This document shows positions 31,791-39,544 of a stretch of 64,000 nt of DNA, one piece after another. Under the pieces are notes generated by a model. The model was not told the origin of the DNA, searched no databases, and saw only the letters and a program-made list of their open reading frames with translations. The stretch's first letter is position 1; each line of letters starts with the position of its first letter. The translations under genes were made by a program, and so were the position numbers. The DNA is from Pseudomonadota bacterium (GTDB taxonomy: Bacteria; Pseudomonadota; Gammaproteobacteria; Burkholderiales; Burkholderiaceae_D), in assembly GCA_023449275.1 (NCBI GenBank), contig JAEXJM010000021.1, forward strand, positions 1-64,000, read 5' to 3'.

Positions 31791-32954
31791 ATGTTAATTG
31801 CTGCTCTATTTGTTCTCGTAATTCTGTTATATATCGTTATGCGACGACGTAATAAAAACAGCGCTTCATCAAAAACAGATTTAATTACCGTCCCTTCCGT
31901 TAATCAAAAAGATGTTAAAAACACATTCATCAAATCACAAAAAAATGACATTGTAAAAAGAATTCCGGAATATAGAAAAAAATTACTATTTATTACGGAT
32001 AATGATCCTAATAATTTTGTACCACCAACACAATATACAATAAATGTAACAATATCTTTGAACCCTGAAGCAAAAGACGGTTTTGATTTTGACTTTTATA
32101 AATCAGAACCATCTGAACCGAGTCTGATATTTACTGCTCTTCCCGTATACTCCGAATGCTCTAGTATTGAGGCTATTCCAAAGTTACCCTATTTCCCGAC
32201 TTATTTCGGAATGAGCGCCGAACAGCGCTTTATTTATCTAAACTGGTTAAGAGATATAAAATCGCCCGTAGATATTGGTTATGTGTTTGTCTACTACTAT
32301 GGACTGGAAAGAAGATTGTTATATGGTGACTTTGACTCTGCCTTTAACGAAATTCTGTTATTAAGAAAGCATCATTATAATCGTTCCTTTGAAACTTATA
32401 GTAATAGTGCTTTAATTCATGCATGTTTGAGAAGAAAGAAATGGGATCATTTTCATAAGCTCCTCGATAATCCCGAATTCTTGGCTTTCAACAATCTCTC
32501 TCTTCTCATTCTTTACAGCCAGCAACTAAATATTCTTCCTGAAATGCTTATCAAATTGGCCAATAAAATTCCAGGAACCAATCGAAGATATATAAAAAAC
32601 CATCCTGATTTCTACCTGCAAGCCATTACTTCCGAGTTAATAAATAAATTTGGGAAAGAATCTTATCCCTTCGCGTCTCGCTATGATATTAAAAAGATTC
32701 CAACTATAGGGATGCCGGTTTTTGCAAACATTTCTTTACCTCCCGAAATAAGGACCCCGCAACTACCAGATTTTTTAAGATACGAACCTTTCATCAATGA
32801 ATTCATGGAATTTTTTAAAATTGTCCATGAAAGAACAAAACTACTTGTCAAAGAAAACCGAAAGAAGAATAAAAATTCCCGATCCGATACAAAAAGATTA
32901 CAACTCATCTCTACTGTTGATATTGCATCTAAAGAAAAACAAGAAAAGATATAA
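31791..32954 (+). CDS. TerB N-terminal-domain membrane protein (accessory)
   Basis: The product is 387 residues. Residues 2-18 form an N-terminal membrane helix. From about residue 130 a TerB_N-like domain is seen: FPTYFGMSAEQRFIYLNWLR and DIGYVFVYYYGLERRLLYGD. The C-terminus is Lys-rich. TerB_N domains occur in proteins linked to tellurite/stress and phage-defence loci. The gene is markedly AT rich, points against the flanking prophage genes and has its own upstream region, all signs of a recently acquired cargo gene. The solitary CRISPR-like repeat lies 18 bp beyond its stop. Confidence 0.65.
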   Translation: MLIAALFVLVILLYIVMRRRNKNSASSKTDLITVPSVNQKDVKNTFIKSQKNDIVKRIPEYRKKLLFITDNDPNNFVPPTQYTINVTISLNPEAKDGFDFDFYKSEPSEPSLIFTALPVYSECSSIEAIPKLPYFPTYFGMSAEQRFIYLNWLRDIKSPVDIGYVFVYYYGLERRLLYGDFDSAFNEILLLRKHHYNRSFETYSNSALIHACLRRKKWDHFHKLLDNPEFLAFNNLSLLILYSQQLNILPEMLIKLANKIPGTNRRYIKNHPDFYLQAITSELINKFGKESYPFASRYDIKKIPTIGMPVFANISLPPEIRTPQLPDFLRYEPFINEFMEFFKIVHERTKLLVKENRKKNKNSRSDTKRLQLISTVDIASKEKQEKI

Positions 32955-32972
32955 CTCTCATTGTAAAGATTA

Positions 32973-33004
32973 GTCACGCCCTTCATGGGCACGTGGATTG
33001 AAAC
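32973..33004 (+). CRISPR. Solitary type I-C-like CRISPR repeat
   Basis: These 32 bases have the length and layout of type I-C repeats. The 5' half is GTCACGCCC, loop TTCAT, GGGC, and the 3' half is ACGTGGATTGAAAC, the diagnostic I-C 3' handle. The stem GCCC/GGGC is intact, with two mismatched A-C pairs below it. No second copy is present upstream or downstream and no cas gene is in the window. It therefore stands alone in a prophage, 18 bp after the TerB_N gene, and its complement encodes the last residues and stop of the next leftward gene. Prophage solitary repeat units of this kind have been described as RNA anti-CRISPRs; assignment here is inference. Confidence 0.75.
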
Positions 33005-33558
33005 CCTACAATGCCTTTATCAGTCAAAATCCTGTCCACCATCCGATACGCCAGAGCATCCATGCCTTCCTTGCTCCTCGTCCCGCGCAAATGCGCCTTG
33101 ATGTCTTTCATGTTGCGAGTGATCGTTGATACGTGAACACCTGCCTGACCAGCGATAAGCGTAGCTGATGTACGAACACCGCTGTAATATGCCTTTACGC
33201 ACCAGACAACGGTAGAACGATCTGCTGCGGGTAACACGTTTTTACACACGTCCAGTACAATATACGGTATCGCTTCAGCCCACTCCTTGTTTTCCATTTT
33301 GCCTGAACAGCACGCATGCTCGCAGTTACACGGAAGCCACATCGGCGCGTATTTCGCCGTTATCAGGCTTTCTATCAGCTTTCCGGCGGAACTGACTTCT
33401 CTTCTGATCATGCCAGCCTGTGCCGCGCCGTTCAGTCCACCAAGCCCCCTACCTGTTGTCGGCAATGGCTCCGGTGACAGACGTGCCGTGATGCAGTTTT
33501 GACCAGTGTAGTTGTATGCGAAAACCAATGCCTGTTCGGTGTTTTCAAACAAATTCAT
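32983..33558 (-). CDS. Putative HTH late-gene regulator (Q-like position)
   Basis: The product is 191 residues. A Cys cluster LPCNCEHACCSGK lies near the middle and a helix-turn-helix LIAGQAGVHVSTITRNMKDI near residue 140. It directly follows RusA with an ATGA overlap, the place of antitermination or late regulators in lambdoid phages. No named family is certain. Its last codons (FQSTCP and stop) lie within the solitary CRISPR-like repeat, so the original C-terminus may have been replaced. Confidence 0.5.
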   Translation of the reverse strand: MNLFENTEQALVFAYNYTGQNCITARLSPEPLPTTGRGLGGLNGAAQAGMIRREVSSAGKLIESLITAKYAPMWLPCNCEHACCSGKMENKEWAEAIPYIVLDVCKNVLPAADRSTVVWCVKAYYSGVRTSATLIAGQAGVHVSTITRNMKDIKAHLRGTRSKEGMDALAYRMVDRILTDKGIVGFQSTCP

Positions 33559-33971
33559 TCTCCCAAGCACTCTACTTGAACTTCCACCCTCGGAAAGTCC
33601 GAGTACTGTTTTTTCACTGCACCATCCGATACCACCGCATCATCTGCATAGACGATGCCATTCAGTGCATCCGATACGATCTTCCCTACATTGTCCCAGT
33701 CCGGCTTTTTCGTGTGTAGCAAAGAGCCTGATATAGCCTGCTCTTTTTTCGTTTTGGTAAAACTTTTCGGGATCGGGAAGTAAGCTGTTACTCTAAGCCC
33801 AATAGCGCCGGTCAGCATCTTTTTCCCACGCATGGCATGTATCGCGTGCAGTCGGACGGTTTCTTCATAAATCCGTGTTTTGTCCGGTGTATAAGCGTAT
33901 CCGTTTCGTGTAAAGCGCGGACGGGCTTTTGCAACAGGATCACCTGGAATTGAAAATCGGATACAAGTCAT
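33555..33971 (-). CDS. RusA-family Holliday junction resolvase
   Basis: The 138-residue product shows the RusA pattern: FSIPGDPVAKARPRFTRNGY at the N-terminus and the acidic catalytic segment HTKKPDWDNVGKIVSDALNG followed by IVYADDAVV. It cleaves four-way junctions during phage recombination. It is coupled by ATGA overlaps to both neighbours. Confidence 0.85.
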   Translation of the reverse strand: MTCIRFSIPGDPVAKARPRFTRNGYAYTPDKTRIYEETVRLHAIHAMRGKKMLTGAIGLRVTAYFPIPKSFTKTKKEQAISGSLLHTKKPDWDNVGKIVSDALNGIVYADDAVVSDGAVKKQYSDFPRVEVQVECLGE

Positions 33972-34345
33972 ACTGAACCTCTTACTGCGTTGTATGTCGC
34001 CATATCCCAGATTTTGTGATTTTCAAGGTGTGGAATAGGCGGATAACGACGAAAAATCTGCTGTTTTTCTGTTTCGAAGATTTTTGTCTTGCTAAATCCA
34101 GGCCTTGACGCATCCGCGTTTGTTCCATAACCAAAAACTCTCGTCATTGTGTTGAACGAAACGCGCCATCCACAAACGTGTATAGGCTTTTTTTCTTCCC
34201 GGAGACTGCGAATTCTGTTATATACAGTGTCCACCAACATATCGAGGTCGCGAGCAATTTCCTTAACCGTCATAGGATGGTCCTTGACCATTTGCAAAAT
34301 ACTTTCTTTTTCCTTCTCTATTCGCCCCTGGTTTTTTGTTTTCAT
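33968..34345 (-). CDS. Winged-helix DNA-binding protein
   Basis: The 125-residue product has an N-terminal helix-turn-helix (ILQMVKDHPMTVKEIARDLD and VDTVYNRIRSLREEKKPIHV) of the winged type, then a variable tail. It lies between the Ref-like nuclease and RusA with 4-bp overlaps. The target is unknown. Confidence 0.6.
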   Translation of the reverse strand: MKTKNQGRIEKEKESILQMVKDHPMTVKEIARDLDMLVDTVYNRIRSLREEKKPIHVCGWRVSFNTMTRVFGYGTNADASRPGFSKTKIFETEKQQIFRRYPPIPHLENHKIWDMATYNAVRGSV

Positions 34346-34638
34346 GCAGCCCCCAATAATCTGTTCAACACGATTTCCAACAACTCAATTTCAGATTTTC
34401 CGTACATGTCCTTGAATTGTTCACGTCCCATACTGTGAACGCCAGTCCTTCCCTGATGATGTTCCCAGCACAAAGGAACGATTGCCTTGTGGCTCGATCT
34501 CCCCCATCCGTGGCGGGCGCGGACATGGTGGATTTGTGCCGGTGTTCCCGGATACCCCATGCGCTCGCAAACAATGCAGCCCATTTCGGCGACCTGTCGC
34601 ATAATCCGTTTTTCTTCAGCCGTTTTCGTGCGCTTCAT
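34342..34638 (-). CDS. Ref-like HNH nuclease
   Basis: The 98-residue product contains two Cys (GCIVCERMG), then IHHVRARHGWGRSSHKAIVP and LCWEHHQGRTGVHSMG, the HNH motif of the Ref family. P1 Ref is a RecA-dependent nuclease that promotes recombination. It is grouped with NinB and RusA in a recombination module. Confidence 0.75.
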   Translation of the reverse strand: MKRTKTAEEKRIMRQVAEMGCIVCERMGYPGTPAQIHHVRARHGWGRSSHKAIVPLCWEHHQGRTGVHSMGREQFKDMYGKSEIELLEIVLNRLLGAA

Positions 34639-35081
34639 GCAAACATCTCCTCTCTTACTCCGAACTGCACGCTATGTTGTGCACCGAATGCGTATATCTT
34701 TTCCAGATAGACCGCAAAACCCTTTTTTGTCAGTTGTGTGGTCGATCCTTTCAGATAACGATTGCCATTCGGCAGAAAACCCCATTTGACATAGCCATCC
34801 ACGGTTTCATCCGATGCCTCTTCCGGTAAGAATCGTTGCTTGAAATACTCGTGCCAGGTATCCGCGCTGTACTGCACGCCATCAGGCCAGACTTGAGTGG
34901 CGATGTCATGCAATGCACTGGACCACATCAGGCTGTTCTGGTTAAGCCCACGCCTTTTTTTCTTTTTCCGGATGACCACTTCCATCTCATCGGAAAAATC
35001 CAGATCCTGTACTCTTTGCACAGCGATTTCTTTCATCCAATGATCCGTTACAGGGATCACAACATCTGCCTGCGTTCCCAT
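34635..35081 (-). CDS. ninB: NinB-like recombination protein
   Basis: The 148-residue product shows the NinB pattern: KKKRRGLNQNSLMWSSALHD, a YSADTWHEYFKQRFL segment and STTQLTKKGFAVYLEKIYAF. Lambda NinB (Orf) acts as a recombination mediator that helps load annealing proteins on single-stranded DNA. It overlaps the next gene by 4 bp. Confidence 0.75.
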   Translation of the reverse strand: MGTQADVVIPVTDHWMKEIAVQRVQDLDFSDEMEVVIRKKKKRRGLNQNSLMWSSALHDIATQVWPDGVQYSADTWHEYFKQRFLPEEASDETVDGYVKWGFLPNGNRYLKGSTTQLTKKGFAVYLEKIYAFGAQHSVQFGVREEMFA

Positions 35082-35278
35082 TCCATCAGCCTCATGTAGT
35101 TGTTTTCTTTCGCCGGGAAGTATCCCTGCCGGTATGCGCTTGTCAGTCGTGACCAGTATTCCTGCATTTCAGGGTTGTCTTTCGTGGCAAGCCAGATTTC
35201 CTTTTTCTCCTCGATACCCCAGCCGTAAATGCCTGACAGGTATTTCAGATTGTTTTTCAGGTCATCCATCGTGTTCAT
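35057..35278 (-). CDS. Small hypothetical phage protein (73 aa)
   Basis: MDDLKNNLKYLSGIYGWGIE and WSRLTSAYRQGYFPAKENNY; no family recognised. It overlaps the previous gene by 4 bp and the NinB start by 25 bp and so belongs to the same operon. Confidence 0.55.
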   Translation of the reverse strand: MNTMDDLKNNLKYLSGIYGWGIEEKKEIWLATKDNPEMQEYWSRLTSAYRQGYFPAKENNYMRLMEWERRQML

Positions 35279-35553
35279 CCGGCAGCGTGGTTGAGCCTTT
35301 CTTTCAACCGTTCTATTCGTCTCGCCGTGCGTGTCATCCGACCATTGACGAAAGAAGCCAGAACACTCCGAACATGATGCCGGTCCTCAAGCAAACCACT
35401 TTCCAGCTTGCCGCGAAGCAACCAGACTGCCGCCGCGTTCGTCATGCCGAGCGATTGCCATTTGTTGTACAACCCGCGTTCTTTCATGAACCGGTTCAAC
35501 TGACTTTGCGTGAAACTTTTCCGGTTTCCGTCGTCTCTCGTTCCGTTGCTCAT
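35275..35553 (-). CDS. Hypothetical DNA-binding-like protein (92 aa)
   Basis: The product starts MSNGTRDDGNRKSFTQSQLN at 35553, is strongly basic and ends RMTRTARRIERLKERLNHAA. A long in-frame open region upstream (to 36000) is rejected because its codons look non-coding and it overlaps the primase. Function unknown. Confidence 0.5.
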   Translation of the reverse strand: MSNGTRDDGNRKSFTQSQLNRFMKERGLYNKWQSLGMTNAAAVWLLRGKLESGLLEDRHHVRSVLASFVNGRMTRTARRIERLKERLNHAAG

Positions 35554-35873
35554 TTTTTCAGCAGTTCCCTTTTTCTTTATAAAACTTATATATCTTTTAA
35601 AGTGATTTCCTAGATTCGGAGGGTTTGAGCGGCGTAACCCCTCCCTAAGGAAGCTTAAAAGCGTCCTCCGGTGGGGCACGTGATTTCCTGAGTTCCTCGG
35701 GCCGTCACATGCGTTTGGCAGACTATGCGAAAATCGTTTAGATGCTTCGACGATTTCCCCTGCGCCAGCTTCTACCACTTCCACCCCTGCTGTTTGGCCA
35801 TGCGCTCCTTCTTGCCGTTTGGGACATTGCAGCCGTCGGCGGTTTACCCTCTCCTCTCTGCAATGCCTTCGTG
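35554..35873. other. 320-bp gap between primase and recombination genes
   Basis: No convincing gene. An AT-rich tract (35576-35600) lies beside two copies of GTGATTTCCT (35602-35611 and 35681-35690, direct on the plus strand). Together with the neighbouring primase and helicase this could be a replication origin or an operator region. That is speculation from position alone. Confidence 0.35.
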
Positions 35874-36755
35874 TCATGTCACCATCTTCAGGCTCCTTGT
35901 CACGAGCGCCCGGATTCTGTCCGCTCCCTTGTCTCCCCATTCCTGCCGGGCATCGTCCCAATCGGTACCGCGTATGCCTTCCGGATACGCCAGTCCACAT
36001 TTCAGTATCTCTGCGGCTTCCTTTCCTTTCGTGATTCCTGGATTGTTTGTCGTTTCATGATCGTTGTCGGCACAGATGACCGCCATGCCTGCGGTTTTTC
36101 TGGTTTTTGTGACATCCACCAGATTGGACGAGTTAAAGCACACGACCACCGATGCGGTCGGGATGCTCTGGTATAGGGTCAGGCCGGTCGCAAAGCCTTC
36201 GCAAAAACACGTCATCATGCTGCGTGGCCGACGCAATTCGTACCGCGCCCCCTTGATCGGACAGCGGTAACGGAATTTCTTGTCGCCATCCGGCGTGATT
36301 GTCTGGACGCTCATCAGTTTGTCGTTGACGAACATCGGAACGACCAGAGAATCACCATCCTGTTTGAGATGTTCACAGCCGCGAATGGACAGCCCCTTGC
36401 GGGCCAGATAAGGATGTTCTCCCCTGAATGCGGGCAAGCCTGAGAAATAGCGTCTACATGACGCGACGGCCTCGATACGGGCCTTCTGTTCGTTTTTACG
36501 GCGTTGTTCGACTTCCCGTTCACGTCGCATGATTTCAGCGCGTGAGAGCGGTTTTTCAGGCTTGTCGTCCTGCCAGAGGGCCGGTTCGGTCATCAGGGCA
36601 TGGTTCTGGATGAATCCATACGAACCGAAATATTTGACTGCGCCATTGCGTTTTCTGGGCTTGTCGTCGGTCGGATAACGTTTCCATACACCAACCGGCG
36701 GCAGATGGTCGATACGGATACCCAGATCGCGGCAGAAGGTCAGAAAGTCGCTCAT
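35874..36755 (-). CDS. TOPRIM-domain phage primase
   Basis: The 293-residue product has a zinc-free N-terminal region, then SGLPAFRGEHPYLARKGLSI and a C-terminal TOPRIM domain: MMTCFCEGFATGLTLY with the conserved Glu and AVICADNDHETT with the paired Asp. It would prime phage DNA synthesis with the adjoining helicase. The ATG at 36755 overlaps the helicase stop as ATGA, which fixes the start. Confidence 0.75.
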   Translation of the reverse strand: MSDFLTFCRDLGIRIDHLPPVGVWKRYPTDDKPRKRNGAVKYFGSYGFIQNHALMTEPALWQDDKPEKPLSRAEIMRREREVEQRRKNEQKARIEAVASCRRYFSGLPAFRGEHPYLARKGLSIRGCEHLKQDGDSLVVPMFVNDKLMSVQTITPDGDKKFRYRCPIKGARYELRRPRSMMTCFCEGFATGLTLYQSIPTASVVVCFNSSNLVDVTKTRKTAGMAVICADNDHETTNNPGITKGKEAAEILKCGLAYPEGIRGTDWDDARQEWGDKGADRIRALVTRSLKMVT

Positions 36756-38248
36756 GCGGCACTCCTTTCTCTCGCCTGTGCTGCCTTGGCATAGCGGATG
36801 TTCAGCGACTTGATTTTCCGGCGTACGTAATCCGTGATGATTTCCGACGGTGCCGTGTCGCAGAATTTTTTGAGCGGCCATGTTCCGGTGATGTTCCTGA
36901 ACATGGCCAAGGCGAATTTCTCGGCCTTTTCCGGTGTTTTGTGTTCGAGTGAATACCGGACGATTTGCGGCCACAATTCGACGATCAGTTCCTGTCTGGT
37001 ACCGGAGGCGATCAACTCTTGAAGGGTTCCGGCTTTGTGTATGATTTCGGATTTCTTCGGCGGGTATTCATGTCCGCAATTCGGACAGTATGGTGCGGCG
37101 GCATGCAAGACACGACAGTGCGGACACTTCATGTATTTGTCTTCGATGTCTTCCGGTTTTTTCTTCTTGCGTTCTTTTTTCTTGCCGTCGTCCAGTTCGA
37201 TTGCGCCATGCTGGAAAAAGTCCTGCATCTCATCCATGAAGCGCAGGCAGTTGCCGGAGTGATCCAGTACGATGCACTCTTTCTTGTCCGGATGAATCCT
37301 CAAGCCTCGCCCGAACAGCTGGATGTGTTCCGCCAGCGAATTGCGCAATGGCCGGGCCATGATGATGCACTCAACGTCGGGCTGGTCAAATCCCTTGCTG
37401 GCAGCGGTCACAGTAATCAAACCGCGATAGACGCTATCCGGTTTTTTGAATTCGTTGACGATTTCTTCCCGTTCTTCCTCGGATGTCTTGTAGGTGTAGT
37501 TTGCACACAGAATGCCTGCTGCCATGAACTGACGTTGCAGCTCTTCCACGTGCGCCGTGTTGACGGCAGAACAGATGAATTTCTTGCCGTTGCAATGTTC
37601 GACGTATTCCTTGACGCAATCGCCGACGACTTCAAGCGCCCGCCTGGATGTTTCCTTTTCTTCCCATTCGCCTGCCACCACCCGGACACCTTCCATGTCC
37701 GGTTCCTTGCAGGCGAATATCCGGTATCCGGACAAAAAGCCTTCGTCGATCAGCGCTTGCGTGGATGTAACGTTGACAAGGTTGTCATACAACTTGCCCA
37801 GGCCTTTCGTGAAGGGCGTCGCCGTCAATCCAATGGCGATGGTATCCCGGGCACTGATACGATTTTTGACCGTTTCCGTGATGGTATGACATTCGTCGAT
37901 AACGATCAGGTTTGCTTCCGGCCATTGTCTGCGCGCAAGCGTCTGGGCAGAGCACACCTGTATTCTTTCATACGGTCTCCATCTCGGATGCTGTGCCTGA
38001 ACGACGCCATGCGCGATGCCATAGCTATCCAGCAAGGCGCTGGTCTGATTGATTAGCGATAAGCGGTCACAAACGAAAACGGCCCGATTGCCTTTTTTGG
38101 TGCATTCGTCCAGCAGCGAAGCCGCAATGACACTCTTGCCGCTACCGGTAGCGCTGCATAAAAGCTGATTCTTATACCCCGCACGAATGCCATTGCGCAA
38201 TTTTTCGATTGCGTCGAGCTGGTACGGACGGAGTTGCAGCGTTTTCAT
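36752..38248 (-). CDS. Superfamily 2 DEAD/DEAH helicase
   Basis: The product is 498 residues. Q-like motif LRPYQLDAIEKL (residue 7), Walker A SATGSGKSVIAA (33-44), DECH box VIDECHT (near 117), motif III GLTATPFTKGLG, and C-terminal motifs ITVTAASKGFDQPDV and QLFGRGLRIHP. A Cys4 zinc ribbon (KCPHCRVLH and YCPNCGHEY) lies near residue 385. It is a replication helicase coupled to the primase. Confidence 0.85.
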   Translation of the reverse strand: MKTLQLRPYQLDAIEKLRNGIRAGYKNQLLCSATGSGKSVIAASLLDECTKKGNRAVFVCDRLSLINQTSALLDSYGIAHGVVQAQHPRWRPYERIQVCSAQTLARRQWPEANLIVIDECHTITETVKNRISARDTIAIGLTATPFTKGLGKLYDNLVNVTSTQALIDEGFLSGYRIFACKEPDMEGVRVVAGEWEEKETSRRALEVVGDCVKEYVEHCNGKKFICSAVNTAHVEELQRQFMAAGILCANYTYKTSEEEREEIVNEFKKPDSVYRGLITVTAASKGFDQPDVECIIMARPLRNSLAEHIQLFGRGLRIHPDKKECIVLDHSGNCLRFMDEMQDFFQHGAIELDDGKKKERKKKKPEDIEDKYMKCPHCRVLHAAAPYCPNCGHEYPPKKSEIIHKAGTLQELIASGTRQELIVELWPQIVRYSLEHKTPEKAEKFALAMFRNITGTWPLKKFCDTAPSEIITDYVRRKIKSLNIRYAKAAQARERSAA

Positions 38249-39204
38249 TTGCCCAGCGCCTTTCTGACAGTGGAAACGATGGTCCGGAAATCTTCGTCAC
38301 CGACCAGTTTGCCGATTTCGCGCAATTTGTTGACCGCATATCTAGCTGACTTCTCAGCTTCTCCTTTACTTGCCGTCAATGTGTCGATCTGACGGGAAAG
38401 CATGGCGTTCAGGTCTTGCAGCCGGATGATTTCCGCATCCTTGTCGTCTTTGTTCAGGGATTCGATCTTTTTGTGCAGCAATTCGTTCTCACGCATGGTT
38501 TCGTCCACGATTTCTTCCAGTGTCGGACCATCTGACATGGCTTCGTCGATGAATTCCTGATCCTTTTCCGCCTGTGTTTTTTCTACCGGCTTGACTTCCG
38601 GTTTTTCAACCGGCTTTGCGTCCTGTTTTTTCACCGGCTTGACGGTTTGATACGCCTGATTGATCGAGATTTCACCAGAGCGTGCCTTTTCGATGACTTC
38701 CGGTTCGGCCTTCTCTAGAATTTTTTCGACACGCTGGATCGTGTTACGGCTGACGTTGGCTTTTTCAGCCAGTTTTTCGACTGTTTTACCGCCAGAAATA
38801 GGAGGTGCAGAATTCTGCACCTCCTTTCCAGTGCTTCTTTTGCTGGACAATTCGAGATTGGCACGTGATCTTTCCCGCGCCCGTTCCTCGATGTATGGTT
38901 TGACTTTCAGGGCCATTTCCGCCCGCATGAATGGTTCGAGATTGCGACGACCCAGCTGGTTTTCGTACATCCAGACAAAGGCTTCCGCACGGGTATGGAC
39001 AGACGAAATTTCGATTGTGTCAAACGGGATATTGTTTTCTGTGCATATCCTGTACCGGTTGTGTCCGTCGAGTATGACGCCATTCCAGACTGAAATCGGT
39101 TCACGGCAGCCGTCAGCAAGGATATTCGCTTTCAGGTGGGCATAATCCAGCGAATCCAGAGGCGGAATGAAGGCTTCAAATTCCAGGTCGATTGTCAGGT
39201 TCAT
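38245..39204 (-). CDS. ParB N-terminal-domain protein
   Basis: The product is 319 residues. A ParB/Srx domain is seen in the first 80 (ANILADGCREPISVWNGVIL, DGHNRYRICTENNIPFD), then a helix-turn-helix (VEKLAEKANVSRNTIQRVEK). A Lys/Pro/Val repeat linker and a C-terminal coiled coil follow. It opens the leftward replication operon after the Cro-like gene. In phages such proteins act as replication regulators; partition is unlikely in a prophage without parA. Confidence 0.75.
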   Translation of the reverse strand: MNLTIDLEFEAFIPPLDSLDYAHLKANILADGCREPISVWNGVILDGHNRYRICTENNIPFDTIEISSVHTRAEAFVWMYENQLGRRNLEPFMRAEMALKVKPYIEERARERSRANLELSSKRSTGKEVQNSAPPISGGKTVEKLAEKANVSRNTIQRVEKILEKAEPEVIEKARSGEISINQAYQTVKPVKKQDAKPVEKPEVKPVEKTQAEKDQEFIDEAMSDGPTLEEIVDETMRENELLHKKIESLNKDDKDAEIIRLQDLNAMLSRQIDTLTASKGEAEKSARYAVNKLREIGKLVGDEDFRTIVSTVRKALGK

Positions 39205-39473
39205 TTTCCCTCCATTTCCGGCCGTTCACGGGCTTCTTTTTCCAGAAATTCGATTTCTCGTTCTGTCCAGTAATTCATCCAGCTATCGGGAAACATTTTT
39301 TTCAGCGAAACACCTCCATGTGTTGCATCGAAAATTCGCCTTCCATATCCTTCAGGAAGACGACTTTTCCCTTCCTTGATCTGCCAAGCGAAGGACACAG
39401 GCATGTTTATCGCTCTGGATAGCTTTGTCAGTCCACCGCAAATCTGTATTGCTTTATTGAATTCTTCGTTCAT
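39201..39473 (-). CDS. Cro/YdaS-like repressor
   Basis: The 90-residue product has a helix-turn-helix of YdaS/Cro type (AIQICGGLTKLSRAINMPVS, VSFAWQIKEGKSRLPEGYG). It is divergent from the CI-like gene across a 70-bp region with two operator-like sites, the usual lysis-lysogeny switch, and heads the leftward early operon. Confidence 0.7.
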   Translation of the reverse strand: MNEEFNKAIQICGGLTKLSRAINMPVSFAWQIKEGKSRLPEGYGRRIFDATHGGVSLKKMFPDSWMNYWTEREIEFLEKEARERPEMEGK

Positions 39474-39481
39474 ACAAAAAA

Positions 39482-39496
39482 TATAGCACGACTATA
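39482..39496. promoter_or_regulatory. CI/Cro operator (TATAG-N5-CTATA)
   Basis: TATAG CACGA CTATA, a perfect 5-bp dyad with a 5-base centre, 9 bp before the Cro-like start. The same dyad recurs at 42302-42316, with near matches at 39530 and 42277. Confidence 0.65.
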
Positions 39497-39529
39497 TTAA
39501 AAATGGAAGTCAAACTATACTTTTTTTAT

Positions 39530-39544
39530 TTTAGTATTACTATA
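39530..39544. promoter_or_regulatory. Second switch operator, overlapping the repressor start
   Basis: TTTAG TATTA CTATA, one mismatch from the dyad, ends on the first base of the CI-like ATG. Binding here would block repressor transcription or translation (autoregulation). Confidence 0.5.

Noticed and set aside
32973..33100. A CRISPR array
   Set aside because: Only one repeat is present. The next 60-70 bases on either side contain no second copy, so there is no array; it is reported as a solitary repeat.
35554..36000. Long minus-strand frame extending the 92-residue gene to 241 residues
   Set aside because: It overlaps the primase, is full of Arg/His/Gly stretches typical of non-coding frames and lacks a start signal; the ATG at 35553 fits the downstream protein.
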